Assembly (NCBI GenBank): GCA_902766575.1
Contig: CACXED010000338.1
Location: 1 to 13,094, forward strand
DNA from: an uncultured Ruminococcus sp.
GTDB lineage: Bacteria > Bacillota > Clostridia > Oscillospirales > CAG-272
Direction: 5' to 3'
DNA length: 13,094 nucleotides
A program made the translations under genes and the position numbers. Positions 1 to 6,361 of this stretch are shown here, piece after piece (positions within the stretch are counted from its first letter, which is position 1; every line of letters begins with the position of its first letter). The notes under the pieces are model-generated. The model worked only from the letters and a program-made list of their open reading frames with translations, was not told the origin of the DNA and made no database searches.

Positions 1-1
1 C

Positions 2-178
2 TCGATCTATCTCGAGCAGGATACCGTCGATCTCGAAAACAAAACGAACGCCAAGCTCGCTATCAGGGGACGCCACGATCCCTGCATATCGCTCAGAGCC
101 GTGCCGGTCGTAGAATCGGCTGCGGCGATAGCCTTGACGTCGCTTATGCTCGAAACCGAAGGGAGAAGCCTTAATTGA
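2..178 (+). CDS. aroC: chorismate synthase, 3' end only (partial)
   Basis: Reading from base 2, 58 codons are open up to the TGA at 176-178. The peptide carries the C-terminal signature of chorismate synthase: a GRHDPC motif followed by RAVPVVES and a final hydrophobic helix. Chorismate synthase uses reduced FMN to convert 5-enolpyruvylshikimate-3-phosphate to chorismate, the last shared step of aromatic amino acid synthesis, in the cytoplasm. The start and most of the protein lie left of the window. The gene overlaps the next one by four bases (TTG at 175 over TGA at 176), which implies translational coupling. The family call is firm because the C-terminal motif is very conserved. Whether the missing part is intact cannot be seen. 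Confidence 0.9.
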   Translation, partial: SIYLEQDTVDLENKTNAKLAIRGRHDPCISLRAVPVVESAAAIALTSLMLETEGRSLN

Positions 179-1137
179 ATACCGACCGGTTTGAAACCTG
201 CACTCGGCTGATAAACACAAATCTCGGTCTGCTCGACGCGGAGACCGCTTCGGCGTCCGAGCGGAGGATAGCGCAGCTCTCGGATCTCGCGACGCTGATT
301 TCGCAGAATCCGCAGCGGTTTTTCGATTCCGACAATATCTACGGCGAGTTCGGCGGGCTTATCAGGCAGGGAAGCGTTCCGACTGAGGCGGCTGAGGACG
401 CAAAGCCTTATCTCAAAGCCTATTATTCGTCTCAGCTGCTCTCGGACAAGCTGACTGTCTGCCGCTTTCTCGCCGGGAAGCTGAGCTGGAGCAGCGATTT
501 CAGGCTCGCGGCGCTGCTCGGAGCGGGCAGCGAGGGCTTTCTGCCGCTCGATCGCGACCCAAAGATCGCCTATCTCCGAAATTCCTACTCGGACACGGCG
601 TTCAGGATATTCTCCGAGGTCGTCGGAACGCCGTCGGTCAGCTATCAGAGCGATTTTTCCGCCGTCTGCGAGGAGGTCTACTACGGCCGCGCCGATATGT
701 GCATACTGCCGCTCGACAGCTCGCGCGACGCAAAGCTGATCGGCTTCTGCCGGCTTATAGACAAATACGAGCTGAAGATAGTGCTCGCCTGCGACGTCGC
801 TTCGTCCGACGGCGGAGTCACGACCCGCTACGCGCTGCTCAGAAAGAATCTCACCTTCCCCGACACTCTGCCGGACAGAGCCGACGCGAGATTCTTTGAG
901 TTCAGCTTCGTTCCCGGAGAGGGAATATCGCTCGGAGACGTGCTTTTTGCCGCCGAGGGCTTCGGACTGAAGCTCTACAAGGTCGACGCGATACCGCTGA
1001 CCTACAGCGACAGCGAGTTCTCCTACGACGTGATACTGCACTGTCCCGATCACTCGGTCGAGCCCTTTGCGCTGTTCATGGCGCTCGAAGCGCCGCAGTA
1101 CGAGACGCTCGGCGTCTACGCCCATCTGAGAAGCTGA
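175..1137 (+). CDS. divergent prephenate dehydratase/ACT-like protein
   Basis: 320 residues from a TTG start. GGGAGA at 161-166 lies 8 bases upstream and the start overlaps the aroC stop. Residues about 130-220 resemble the first lobe of prephenate dehydratase (PDT): a beta strand then NSYSDTA (compare the family's GTYS..A), a segment ending YYGRADMCILPLDSS (compare G.ADYGVVPIENS), then KYELKIVLACDV and TTRYALL (compare the catalytic TRF). Residues about 240-320 resemble the ACT regulatory domain, with weak counterparts of its GAL and ESRP ligand motifs (ISLGDVL and DAIPL). The roughly 70 residues that form the second PDT lobe are missing between KIVLACDV and TTRY. Residues 1-125 look helical and I do not recognise them. 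In PDT the active site lies between two lobes, so ordinary dehydratase activity is doubtful. Its place directly after aroC supports an aromatic-pathway role, perhaps Phe/prephenate sensing. The PDT relation is judged by eye. Confidence 0.6.
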   Translation: MNTDRFETCTRLINTNLGLLDAETASASERRIAQLSDLATLISQNPQRFFDSDNIYGEFGGLIRQGSVPTEAAEDAKPYLKAYYSSQLLSDKLTVCRFLAGKLSWSSDFRLAALLGAGSEGFLPLDRDPKIAYLRNSYSDTAFRIFSEVVGTPSVSYQSDFSAVCEEVYYGRADMCILPLDSSRDAKLIGFCRLIDKYELKIVLACDVASSDGGVTTRYALLRKNLTFPDTLPDRADARFFEFSFVPGEGISLGDVLFAAEGFGLKLYKVDAIPLTYSDSEFSYDVILHCPDHSVEPFALFMALEAPQYETLGVYAHLRS

Positions 1138-1784
1138 TGGACTACCGGGAATTTCTGCGGCTGCTTAAGGGCGAAAACTCGAGAGCCGTTCTGTTCGAGC
1201 CCTTTCCGACGCGGAAGACAGTCACTCAGGTGATCTGGCGCGGCGGAGACGAGCTCTGGGACACGGCGTTTTGTCGGGCAGAGACGCTTATCGAATTCTA
1301 CGCTTACATAAGGTCGGACGTCGCGGTGATCGAGCCGCGCGGAGAGCTTCGGGAGATGCTCAGAGCCGAGCTGCCGGAGGGGATGCGCTTTGTCGTGGTC
1401 TCCGATGATCCGGACGAGCTCAGAGCCGCCGACGATTCGGAGCCTGTATGCGCTCTCGCGACGCGCGGCGAGCGGATCGGAGTTGAAAAACCGCTGATCT
1501 GCCTTGCGAGGGAGAACGAAGCTCCCGCCGAGACCTATTGTCGCTCGGAGGGCTTCGACGCGGTGTATCTCAGCTCTGACGCTGAAAAATATATAGGTAA
1601 AAAGCCGGTTCTCGGCGGGATCGGGACTGATTTCATCAACACGGCAGGCCCGCTCGACATCTACAGCCGGGTGAGAGAGCTGGCAGAAACGCCGGGCTGG
1701 GCAGTCGGAACCGGCGGGCTCGGAGAGCCGGTAGAGTATCTCGGCTTTATCTCGATGCTCGGAATATACGATAAATTATTATAA
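1137..1784 (+). CDS. hypothetical protein, possibly URO-D-like fold
   Basis: 215 residues. The ATG at 1137 shares one base with the stop of the preceding gene (TGATG), so the two are probably translationally coupled. I do not recognise a specific family with confidence. Three segments recall uroporphyrinogen decarboxylase-like proteins: the N-terminal FLRLLKGENSRAVLFEPF (compare LRGE..DRVPV), a VLGGIGT strand near residue 158, and GWAVGTGGLGEPVEYLGF at 187-204 (compare the closing GGYILGTG..IP.....N strand). Members of that superfamily are usually about 340 residues, so this would be a shortened relative. The superfamily also includes corrinoid methyltransferases. No signal peptide or membrane segment is visible. 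No heme or corrinoid gene is nearby, which argues against a classical HemE. The function is unassigned. Confidence 0.55.
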   Translation: MDYREFLRLLKGENSRAVLFEPFPTRKTVTQVIWRGGDELWDTAFCRAETLIEFYAYIRSDVAVIEPRGELREMLRAELPEGMRFVVVSDDPDELRAADDSEPVCALATRGERIGVEKPLICLARENEAPAETYCRSEGFDAVYLSSDAEKYIGKKPVLGGIGTDFINTAGPLDIYSRVRELAETPGWAVGTGGLGEPVEYLGFISMLGIYDKLL

Positions 1785-1798
1785 AGAGGTATAAATAA

Positions 1799-2047
1799 AT
1801 GAAAAAATCCTTTTCCTACACCACCTCCGGAACCTGCTCGAGACAGATCGACATCGTGCTCGACGGCGACCGGATCGAGAGCGTTAAGTTCATCGGCGGC
1901 TGCTCGGGAAATACTCAGGGCGTTGCGGCACTTGTCAAGGGAATGACTGTCGACGAGGCTGTCTCGCGTCTCAAGGGCATACGCTGCGGCTTCAAGCCGA
2001 CCTCCTGCCCCGATCAGCTCGCGAACGCGCTCGAGTCGGCAAAATAA
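1799..2047 (+). CDS. small TSCPD-domain protein (TIGR03905-type)
   Basis: 82 residues. The ATG at 1799 follows AGAGGT at 1785-1790 and sits 14 bases after the preceding stop. The whole protein is one TSCPD domain, with the name-giving motif at residues 68-72. Four cysteines at 13, 35, 63 and 70 match the positions thought to bind a metal in this family. The same domain is found at the C-terminus of some B12-dependent ribonucleotide reductases. The stand-alone version is common in Clostridia and its function is not established. FIGGCSGNTQGV at 31-42 is also characteristic. The length is normal for a stand-alone member. It probably belongs to the upstream transcript. A 58-base gap with a short direct repeat separates it from the next gene. 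Confidence 0.88.
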   Translation: MKKSFSYTTSGTCSRQIDIVLDGDRIESVKFIGGCSGNTQGVAALVKGMTVDEAVSRLKGIRCGFKPTSCPDQLANALESAK

Positions 2048-2075
2048 CACGCATACCGGGAACTTTGCACGCATA
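2048..2075 (+). repeat. 8-bp direct repeat upstream of pgcA
   Basis: CACGCATA occurs at 2048-2055 and again at 2068-2075, exactly 20 bases apart (about two helical turns). It lies in the short gap between the TSCPD gene and pgcA and is followed by an A/T-rich run and the pgcA ribosome binding site. Spacing on one DNA face is what a tandem operator would show. Eight bases is short, however, and chance is possible. I see no convincing -35/-10 pair here. Confidence 0.35.
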
Positions 2076-2105
2076 AAATAAAATAAAAAAGTAGGGAGAA
2101 AATCA

Positions 2106-3824
2106 ATGACATACAGAGAAAACTACGAGCGCTGGCTTAACTCGGACAAGGTCGACGAGACGACAAAGGCGGAGCTCAGGGCGATCGCCGACAACGACGA
2201 GGAGATCAAATTCCGTTTTGTCAAGGATCTCGAGTTCGGAACCGCCGGACTGCGCGGCATTATGGTCGCCGGAACCAACGCGATGAATGTATACACCGTC
2301 GCTCACGCAACTCAGGGACTCGCCGCGCTGATCAACAAGCTCGGCAAGGCTGACCGCGGTGTGGCGGTCGGCTACGACTCGCGCAACAACTCCAAGCTCT
2401 TTGCCGAGACCGCCGCGCGCGTTCTCGCGGCTAACGGCGTTAAGGTCAGACTCTACAAGGGGATCCGTCCGACGCCGATGCTCTCCTTTGCCGTACGCGA
2501 GCTCAACTGCATCGCCGGGATCAACATCACCGCGTCCCACAACCCGAAGCAGTATAACGGCTACAAGGCTTACTGGGAGGACGGAGCTCAGCTCCCGCCC
2601 GATCACGCCAAGACCGTCTCCGAGTTCATCGCCGCTGCCGATATCTTTGACGACGTCAGACTGATCCCGCTCACCGAGGGGCTCGGAACCGGGCTCATCG
2701 AGTATATCCCCGACGAGTTCGACGATCTCTATATGTCAAAGGTCATCGCCGAGGCGGTCAACCCCGACGTCATCGCAAAGGTCGCCGACGAGCTTAAGAT
2801 CGTCTACACGCCTCTGCACGGAACCGGCTACCGCGTCGTTCCCGAGGTTCTGAAGCGCGTCGGACTCAAGCACATCTACACCGTCGAGGAGCAGATGGTG
2901 CTCGACGGCAATTTCCCGACCGTCAAGTTCCCGAACCCCGAATATCCCGAGGTCTTTGAGCTTGGCATCAGGCTCGCCGAGGAGGTTGGCAGCGATCTCA
3001 TCATCGCGACCGATCCCGACGCCGACCGCACCGGTATCATGTCCCGCGACAAGAGCGGAAAGTTCGTCTGCCTCACCGGAAATCAGGTCGGAGCGCTGCT
3101 GCTCGATTACATCATCTGCGCCTACGAGTCGACAAAGATGCCAGAGAATCCTTATGCTATCAAGACTATCGTCACAACCGAGATGGTGACCGAGATCTGC
3201 CGCGTACACAACGTTAAGCTCCACAACGTGCTCACCGGCTTCAAGTTCATCGGCGAGGTCATCAAGAAGTACGAGGTCACGGGTCACGACAACTTCATCT
3301 TCGGCTTTGAGGAGAGCTACGGCTATCTCAAGGGAACCTATGCCCGCGACAAGGACTCGGTCGTTGCGACGATGCTCATATCCGAGATGGCGGCTTATTA
3401 CAAGACAAAGGGCATGACCCTCTGCGACGCTATGGACGCGCTCTACGAGCGCTACGGCTGGTACGGAGAGGGAACCTCCAACATCTACATGGAGGGTCTC
3501 GACGGACTCGAGCGCATGGCGAAGCTGATGGATAAGCTCAGAAACGATCCGCCCGCCGAGCTCGCGGGCTTCAGGGTCACTGAGCGCCGCGACTATCTGA
3601 AGGACACCGTTCTCGACGTCGCCACCGGAAAGGTCACATCGACCGGACTTCCTACGTCGAACGTGCTCTACTTCAGAACCGAAGCCGACGACGTGATCGT
3701 CATCCGTCCCTCCGGAACCGAGCCGAAAATCAAGACCTACATCCTCTGCCACGGAACCTCCCGCGAGGATGTTAAGGAAAAGGTCGCTGCATACAGCAAG
3801 GTCACCGAGACCTGGACTGAATAA
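2106..3824 (+). CDS. pgcA: phosphoglucomutase/phosphomannomutase (alpha-D-phosphohexomutase)
   Basis: 572 residues, the usual length for PgcA-type bacterial enzymes. It interconverts glucose-1-phosphate and glucose-6-phosphate (and possibly the mannose forms) through a phosphoserine, and supplies UDP-sugar and cell-envelope synthesis in the cytoplasm. All four active-site loops are present: TASHNP at 142-147 with the phosphoserine S144, the Mg2+ loop DPDADR at 303-308, the sugar-recognition loop GFEESYGY at 400-407, and the phosphate-binding loop RPSGTEPK at 534-541. FGTAGLR at 44-50 is the family's N-terminal signature. The ATG at 2106 follows AGGGAGAA at 2093-2100. The gene is the last one before a strong terminator. 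It may belong to the aroC-side transcript or have its own promoter. Substrate preference (glucose or mannose) cannot be told from sequence alone. Confidence 0.93.
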   Translation: MTYRENYERWLNSDKVDETTKAELRAIADNDEEIKFRFVKDLEFGTAGLRGIMVAGTNAMNVYTVAHATQGLAALINKLGKADRGVAVGYDSRNNSKLFAETAARVLAANGVKVRLYKGIRPTPMLSFAVRELNCIAGINITASHNPKQYNGYKAYWEDGAQLPPDHAKTVSEFIAAADIFDDVRLIPLTEGLGTGLIEYIPDEFDDLYMSKVIAEAVNPDVIAKVADELKIVYTPLHGTGYRVVPEVLKRVGLKHIYTVEEQMVLDGNFPTVKFPNPEYPEVFELGIRLAEEVGSDLIIATDPDADRTGIMSRDKSGKFVCLTGNQVGALLLDYIICAYESTKMPENPYAIKTIVTTEMVTEICRVHNVKLHNVLTGFKFIGEVIKKYEVTGHDNFIFGFEESYGYLKGTYARDKDSVVATMLISEMAAYYKTKGMTLCDAMDALYERYGWYGEGTSNIYMEGLDGLERMAKLMDKLRNDPPAELAGFRVTERRDYLKDTVLDVATGKVTSTGLPTSNVLYFRTEADDVIVIRPSGTEPKIKTYILCHGTSREDVKEKVAAYSKVTETWTE

Positions 3825-3829
3825 TAACG

Positions 3830-3865
3830 AAAAGAAAAAACCGCCCGAAAGCGGTTTTTTCTTTT
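3830..3865. terminator. bidirectional Rho-independent terminator
   Basis: This is a perfect 15-base inverted repeat: AAAAGAAAAAACCGC at 3830-3844, loop CCGAAA at 3845-3850, and the complementary arm at 3851-3865. The GC core CCGC/GCGG is flanked by T-runs in both orientations. It therefore ends both the + strand pgcA transcript and the - strand transcript that finishes with the cation transporter, whose stop codon begins at 3869 and ends at 3867. Confidence 0.9.
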
Positions 3866-3866
3866 T

Positions 3867-5066
3867 TCAGTCGAGCTTTTCGACTGTCTGGGAGTAGCAG
3901 CGGTCGCAGGTTATAACCGTGTTGTAGTTAGGCGAAAGCTCTCGTACCCTCGTCTCGATCATCTCGCGGATCTCGTGGTCGGAGTATTTGCTGTCGCAGG
4001 GAACGGCGATATCGAAGATCAGATTGGTGTGCGTCTGACCGCGGACGACGCGGAAATCGTGCATGGTGATCACATAACCGACAATAGCCGAGACCTTGCC
4101 GACGATATCGGCGACCTCGCTGTGGATCGCGTTTATCTCGGCGTCGGCAGTCACCACCGGGTCGAGGTGTATCACCACGTGCATACCCGTCTCGCGGAGA
4201 AAATCGAACTCGATGTTGTCGATGATATCGTGGCTGACGAGGATATCCTGCTCGGCGGGGACTTCGACGTGAACCGAGACGAAGCAGCGGTCGGGACCGT
4301 AGTTGTGAACCATCAGGTCGTGATATCCGAGCACGCCCTCGTAGGTCATGATCTTGTCGCCTATAGACTTTGTGAGCTTCGGGTCAGGCGCGAGTCCGAG
4401 CAGCGGGTCAGCAGTCTCGATGACAAGGCATATGCCCGACTTTATAATGAAAATCGCGACCGCGCAGCCGAGCCAGCCGTCGAGGTTCACCGAGGTCAGG
4501 CGGGTTATCAGCGCGCCGAGGAGCACCGCGGAGGTTGACAGCACGTCGTTGCGGCTGTCGGAGGCTGTGGCTATCAGCGTCGTAGAGTCGATATGCTTTC
4601 CGACCGCGACATAGAAGCGGCTCTGCCAGAGCTTGACTAAAATCGAGACCACCAGAATGACGAACGCCGGTATCGTGTAGTTCGTCTCGGACGGCGAAAA
4701 CAGGCTCTGAACCGAGCTTATCAGAAACTGCACGCCGAGGATCGTTATCACCATCGAGACTATCAGTCCGGTTATGTATTCGATGCGCCGATGACCGTAA
4801 GGGTGCTCGGCGTCGGCGGGCTTTTTCGCGAGCCTGAAGCCGATGAGCGTTATTATCGACGAGCCGGCGTCGGTCAGGTTGTTGATAGCGTCGGCGGTTA
4901 TCGCGATACTGCTCGTGATTATACCTATCACGATCTTGAGCAGCGACAGGAAGATATTCGAGACGATTCCGACCATTCCGGCGACCGACGCGCAGCTGTC
5001 GCGCACTCTCGGGTCGGAGGTGTTCTTGTAGTCCCGGACAAAGAGCGAGAGAATTTTCAGATTCAT
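3867..5066 (-). CDS. cation diffusion facilitator transporter, Mn2+-type site
   Basis: 399 residues. The ATG at 5066 follows AAGGA at 5076-5080. It is a CDF-family metal/proton antiporter that exports divalent metal across the cytoplasmic membrane. Six membrane segments are visible at about 29-50, 56-78, 98-120, 131-147, 161-188 and 196-217. The metal site reads N62-xxx-D66 in helix 2 (INNLTDAGSS) and D170-xxx-D174 in helix 5 (SDSRND). This N-D-D-D set is the arrangement known from manganese CDF exporters such as MntE/MneP, in contrast to the His-containing zinc site. HPYGHRR after helix 2 is conserved. The cytoplasmic domain (about 228-310) is followed by a second conserved segment (311-399) ending in a CDRC pair at 387-390. 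It is the last gene of the - strand operon, 24 bases after the PLP enzyme. Mn2+ specificity is inferred from the site. Confidence 0.9.
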   Translation of the reverse strand: MNLKILSLFVRDYKNTSDPRVRDSCASVAGMVGIVSNIFLSLLKIVIGIITSSIAITADAINNLTDAGSSIITLIGFRLAKKPADAEHPYGHRRIEYITGLIVSMVITILGVQFLISSVQSLFSPSETNYTIPAFVILVVSILVKLWQSRFYVAVGKHIDSTTLIATASDSRNDVLSTSAVLLGALITRLTSVNLDGWLGCAVAIFIIKSGICLVIETADPLLGLAPDPKLTKSIGDKIMTYEGVLGYHDLMVHNYGPDRCFVSVHVEVPAEQDILVSHDIIDNIEFDFLRETGMHVVIHLDPVVTADAEINAIHSEVADIVGKVSAIVGYVITMHDFRVVRGQTHTNLIFDIAVPCDSKYSDHEIREMIETRVRELSPNYNTVITCDRCYSQTVEKLD

Positions 5067-5090
5067 AGATTCACATCCTTGAATAAACGG

Positions 5091-6326
5091 TCATTTGTCC
5101 ATGAGCTGTTCAGCGGCGCGGAGGATTCCGTATTTGCCGCTCTCGTAGGTCAGACCGCCCTGCATATAAATCGTAAAGGGAGCGCGGATCGGTCCGTCGC
5201 AGGAGAGCTCTATAGACGCGCCCTGAGTAAAGGTTCCGGCAGCCATTATGACCTTGTCAGTATAGCCGGGCATGGCGTCGGGTATCGGCGCGACGTAGGA
5301 GTCGACCGGAGAGCCGCTCTGTATTCCTCCGCAGAACGCGATCATATTCTCGGGCGAGCCGAGCTTTATCGACTGGATAATATCCGAGCGGCGCTCGTTC
5401 CAGCGCGGGCTGACCTCAAAGCCCATCGCCTCGAATATGTACGCGGCGAAGTGCATGGTCTTGAGCGCCTGCGCGACGGTATGCGGCGCGTAGAAGAAGC
5501 CCTTGATAAGGCTCTTGTTCGCTCCGAGCGTAGCTCCGCACTCGAGTCCGACTCCGACCGAGGTCAGACGGTAGGACGCCAGCTCGACTGCCCGTGCGGT
5601 TCCGGCGACGTAGCCGCCCGACTCAGCCATTCCGCCGCCGGGATTCTTGATGAGCGAGCCCATCATCAGATCGGCTCCGACCGCGACCGGCTCGCGGGTC
5701 TCGGTGAACTCGCCGTAGCAGTTATCGACGACGACATAGGCTTTCGAGCGGGCCTTTGCGAATGCGGCGATCTCGCCGATCTCGTCAACCGTCAGCGTCG
5801 GGCGGGTCATGTAGCCCTTTGAGCGCTGGATAAAGACTATCTTCACGCGGTCGCCGCCGTCGGCGAGCTCTCTTGCGACCTCGTCGAAGTCTACTTTGCC
5901 GTCCTTTAGTCCGACCTCGCGGTACTCGACGCCGAAATCGGCGAGCGAGCCGTTTCCGGGCGTTCCGGAAAGTCCGATCACCTGCTCGAGCGTATCGTAA
6001 GGCTTGCCTGTGACCGAGAGCATGATATCGCCCGGTCTGAGCAGTCCGTACAGCGCAATTGCAATCGCCTGAGTTCCGTTGACTATGCTGTGCCGGACGA
6101 AAGCCGCTTCGGCTCCGAAAACGTCGGCGTAGACGCGGTCGAGCGCTTCGCGTCCCTTGTCGTCGTAGCCGTAGCCGCTTGTGCCGTCGAAGCAGGTGCT
6201 GTCGATGCGGTGATTCCGGAAAGCCTCGAGCACCTTTGCGGTGTTCTCATAGGCTGTGCGGTCGATGTCGGAAAAGATCGGCGCGAGCTCGCGCTCGGCT
6301 TTAATTGTAAGTTCCTTTAAGTCCAT
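5091..6326 (-). CDS. Met-gamma-lyase-like PLP protein ('aluminium resistance' family)
   Basis: 411 residues from the ATG at 6326. A TTG two codons upstream (6332) is also open, but GAGGG at 6336-6340 sits 9 bases before the ATG and only 3 before the TTG. This is the fold-type I PLP family often labelled aluminium resistance protein or methionine gamma-lyase family (YnbB-like). The family's hallmarks are present: FDGTSGYGYDDKGR near residue 47, an HSIVNGTQAI cofactor-binding segment, VVDNCYGEF with the PLP-pairing Asp near residue 201, and SLIKNPGGG with the Schiff-base Lys near residue 227. The length is typical. The true substrate is not established. The older 'aluminium resistance' name comes from a phenotype, and sulfur amino acid chemistry is inferred from fold similarity. 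It lies between murD and the metal transporter in the same operon. Confidence 0.88.
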   Translation of the reverse strand: MDLKELTIKAERELAPIFSDIDRTAYENTAKVLEAFRNHRIDSTCFDGTSGYGYDDKGREALDRVYADVFGAEAAFVRHSIVNGTQAIAIALYGLLRPGDIMLSVTGKPYDTLEQVIGLSGTPGNGSLADFGVEYREVGLKDGKVDFDEVARELADGGDRVKIVFIQRSKGYMTRPTLTVDEIGEIAAFAKARSKAYVVVDNCYGEFTETREPVAVGADLMMGSLIKNPGGGMAESGGYVAGTARAVELASYRLTSVGVGLECGATLGANKSLIKGFFYAPHTVAQALKTMHFAAYIFEAMGFEVSPRWNERRSDIIQSIKLGSPENMIAFCGGIQSGSPVDSYVAPIPDAMPGYTDKVIMAAGTFTQGASIELSCDGPIRAPFTIYMQGGLTYESGKYGILRAAEQLMDK

Positions 6327-6335
6327 TTTCAATAA

Positions 6336-6350
6336 CCCTCGCGCAGAGGG
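6336..6350 (-). promoter_or_regulatory. start-deciding SD inside a small hairpin
   Basis: In the - strand transcript CCCTC (6346-6350), loop TGCGC and GAGGG (6336-6340) can pair as a 5-bp stem. The GAGGG half is the Shine-Dalgarno of the PLP gene, 9 bases before its ATG at 6326. The stem could reduce initiation unless ribosomes finishing murD (stop at 6362-6364) open it, giving translational coupling. The structure is small and its effect is inference. Confidence 0.4.
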
Positions 6351-6361
6351 ACTTCCTTTCT

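Noticed and set aside
7..1125. A 372-codon open frame on the - strand opposite the PDT-like gene
   Set aside because: It lies antisense to a gene with a ribosome binding site, tight coupling to aroC and family-like sequence. Its product is rich in Arg, Glu and Val in no recognisable order. The codon bias of this genome (gac, gtc, ctc, gag) keeps the antisense frames open in many places.
4791..5822. A 343-codon open frame on the + strand across the CDF and PLP genes
   Set aside because: It crosses two well supported - strand genes and their gap, has no domain-like sequence, and is explained by the same antisense codon bias. The same applies to 3975-4538, 8016-8471 and 2736-3752.
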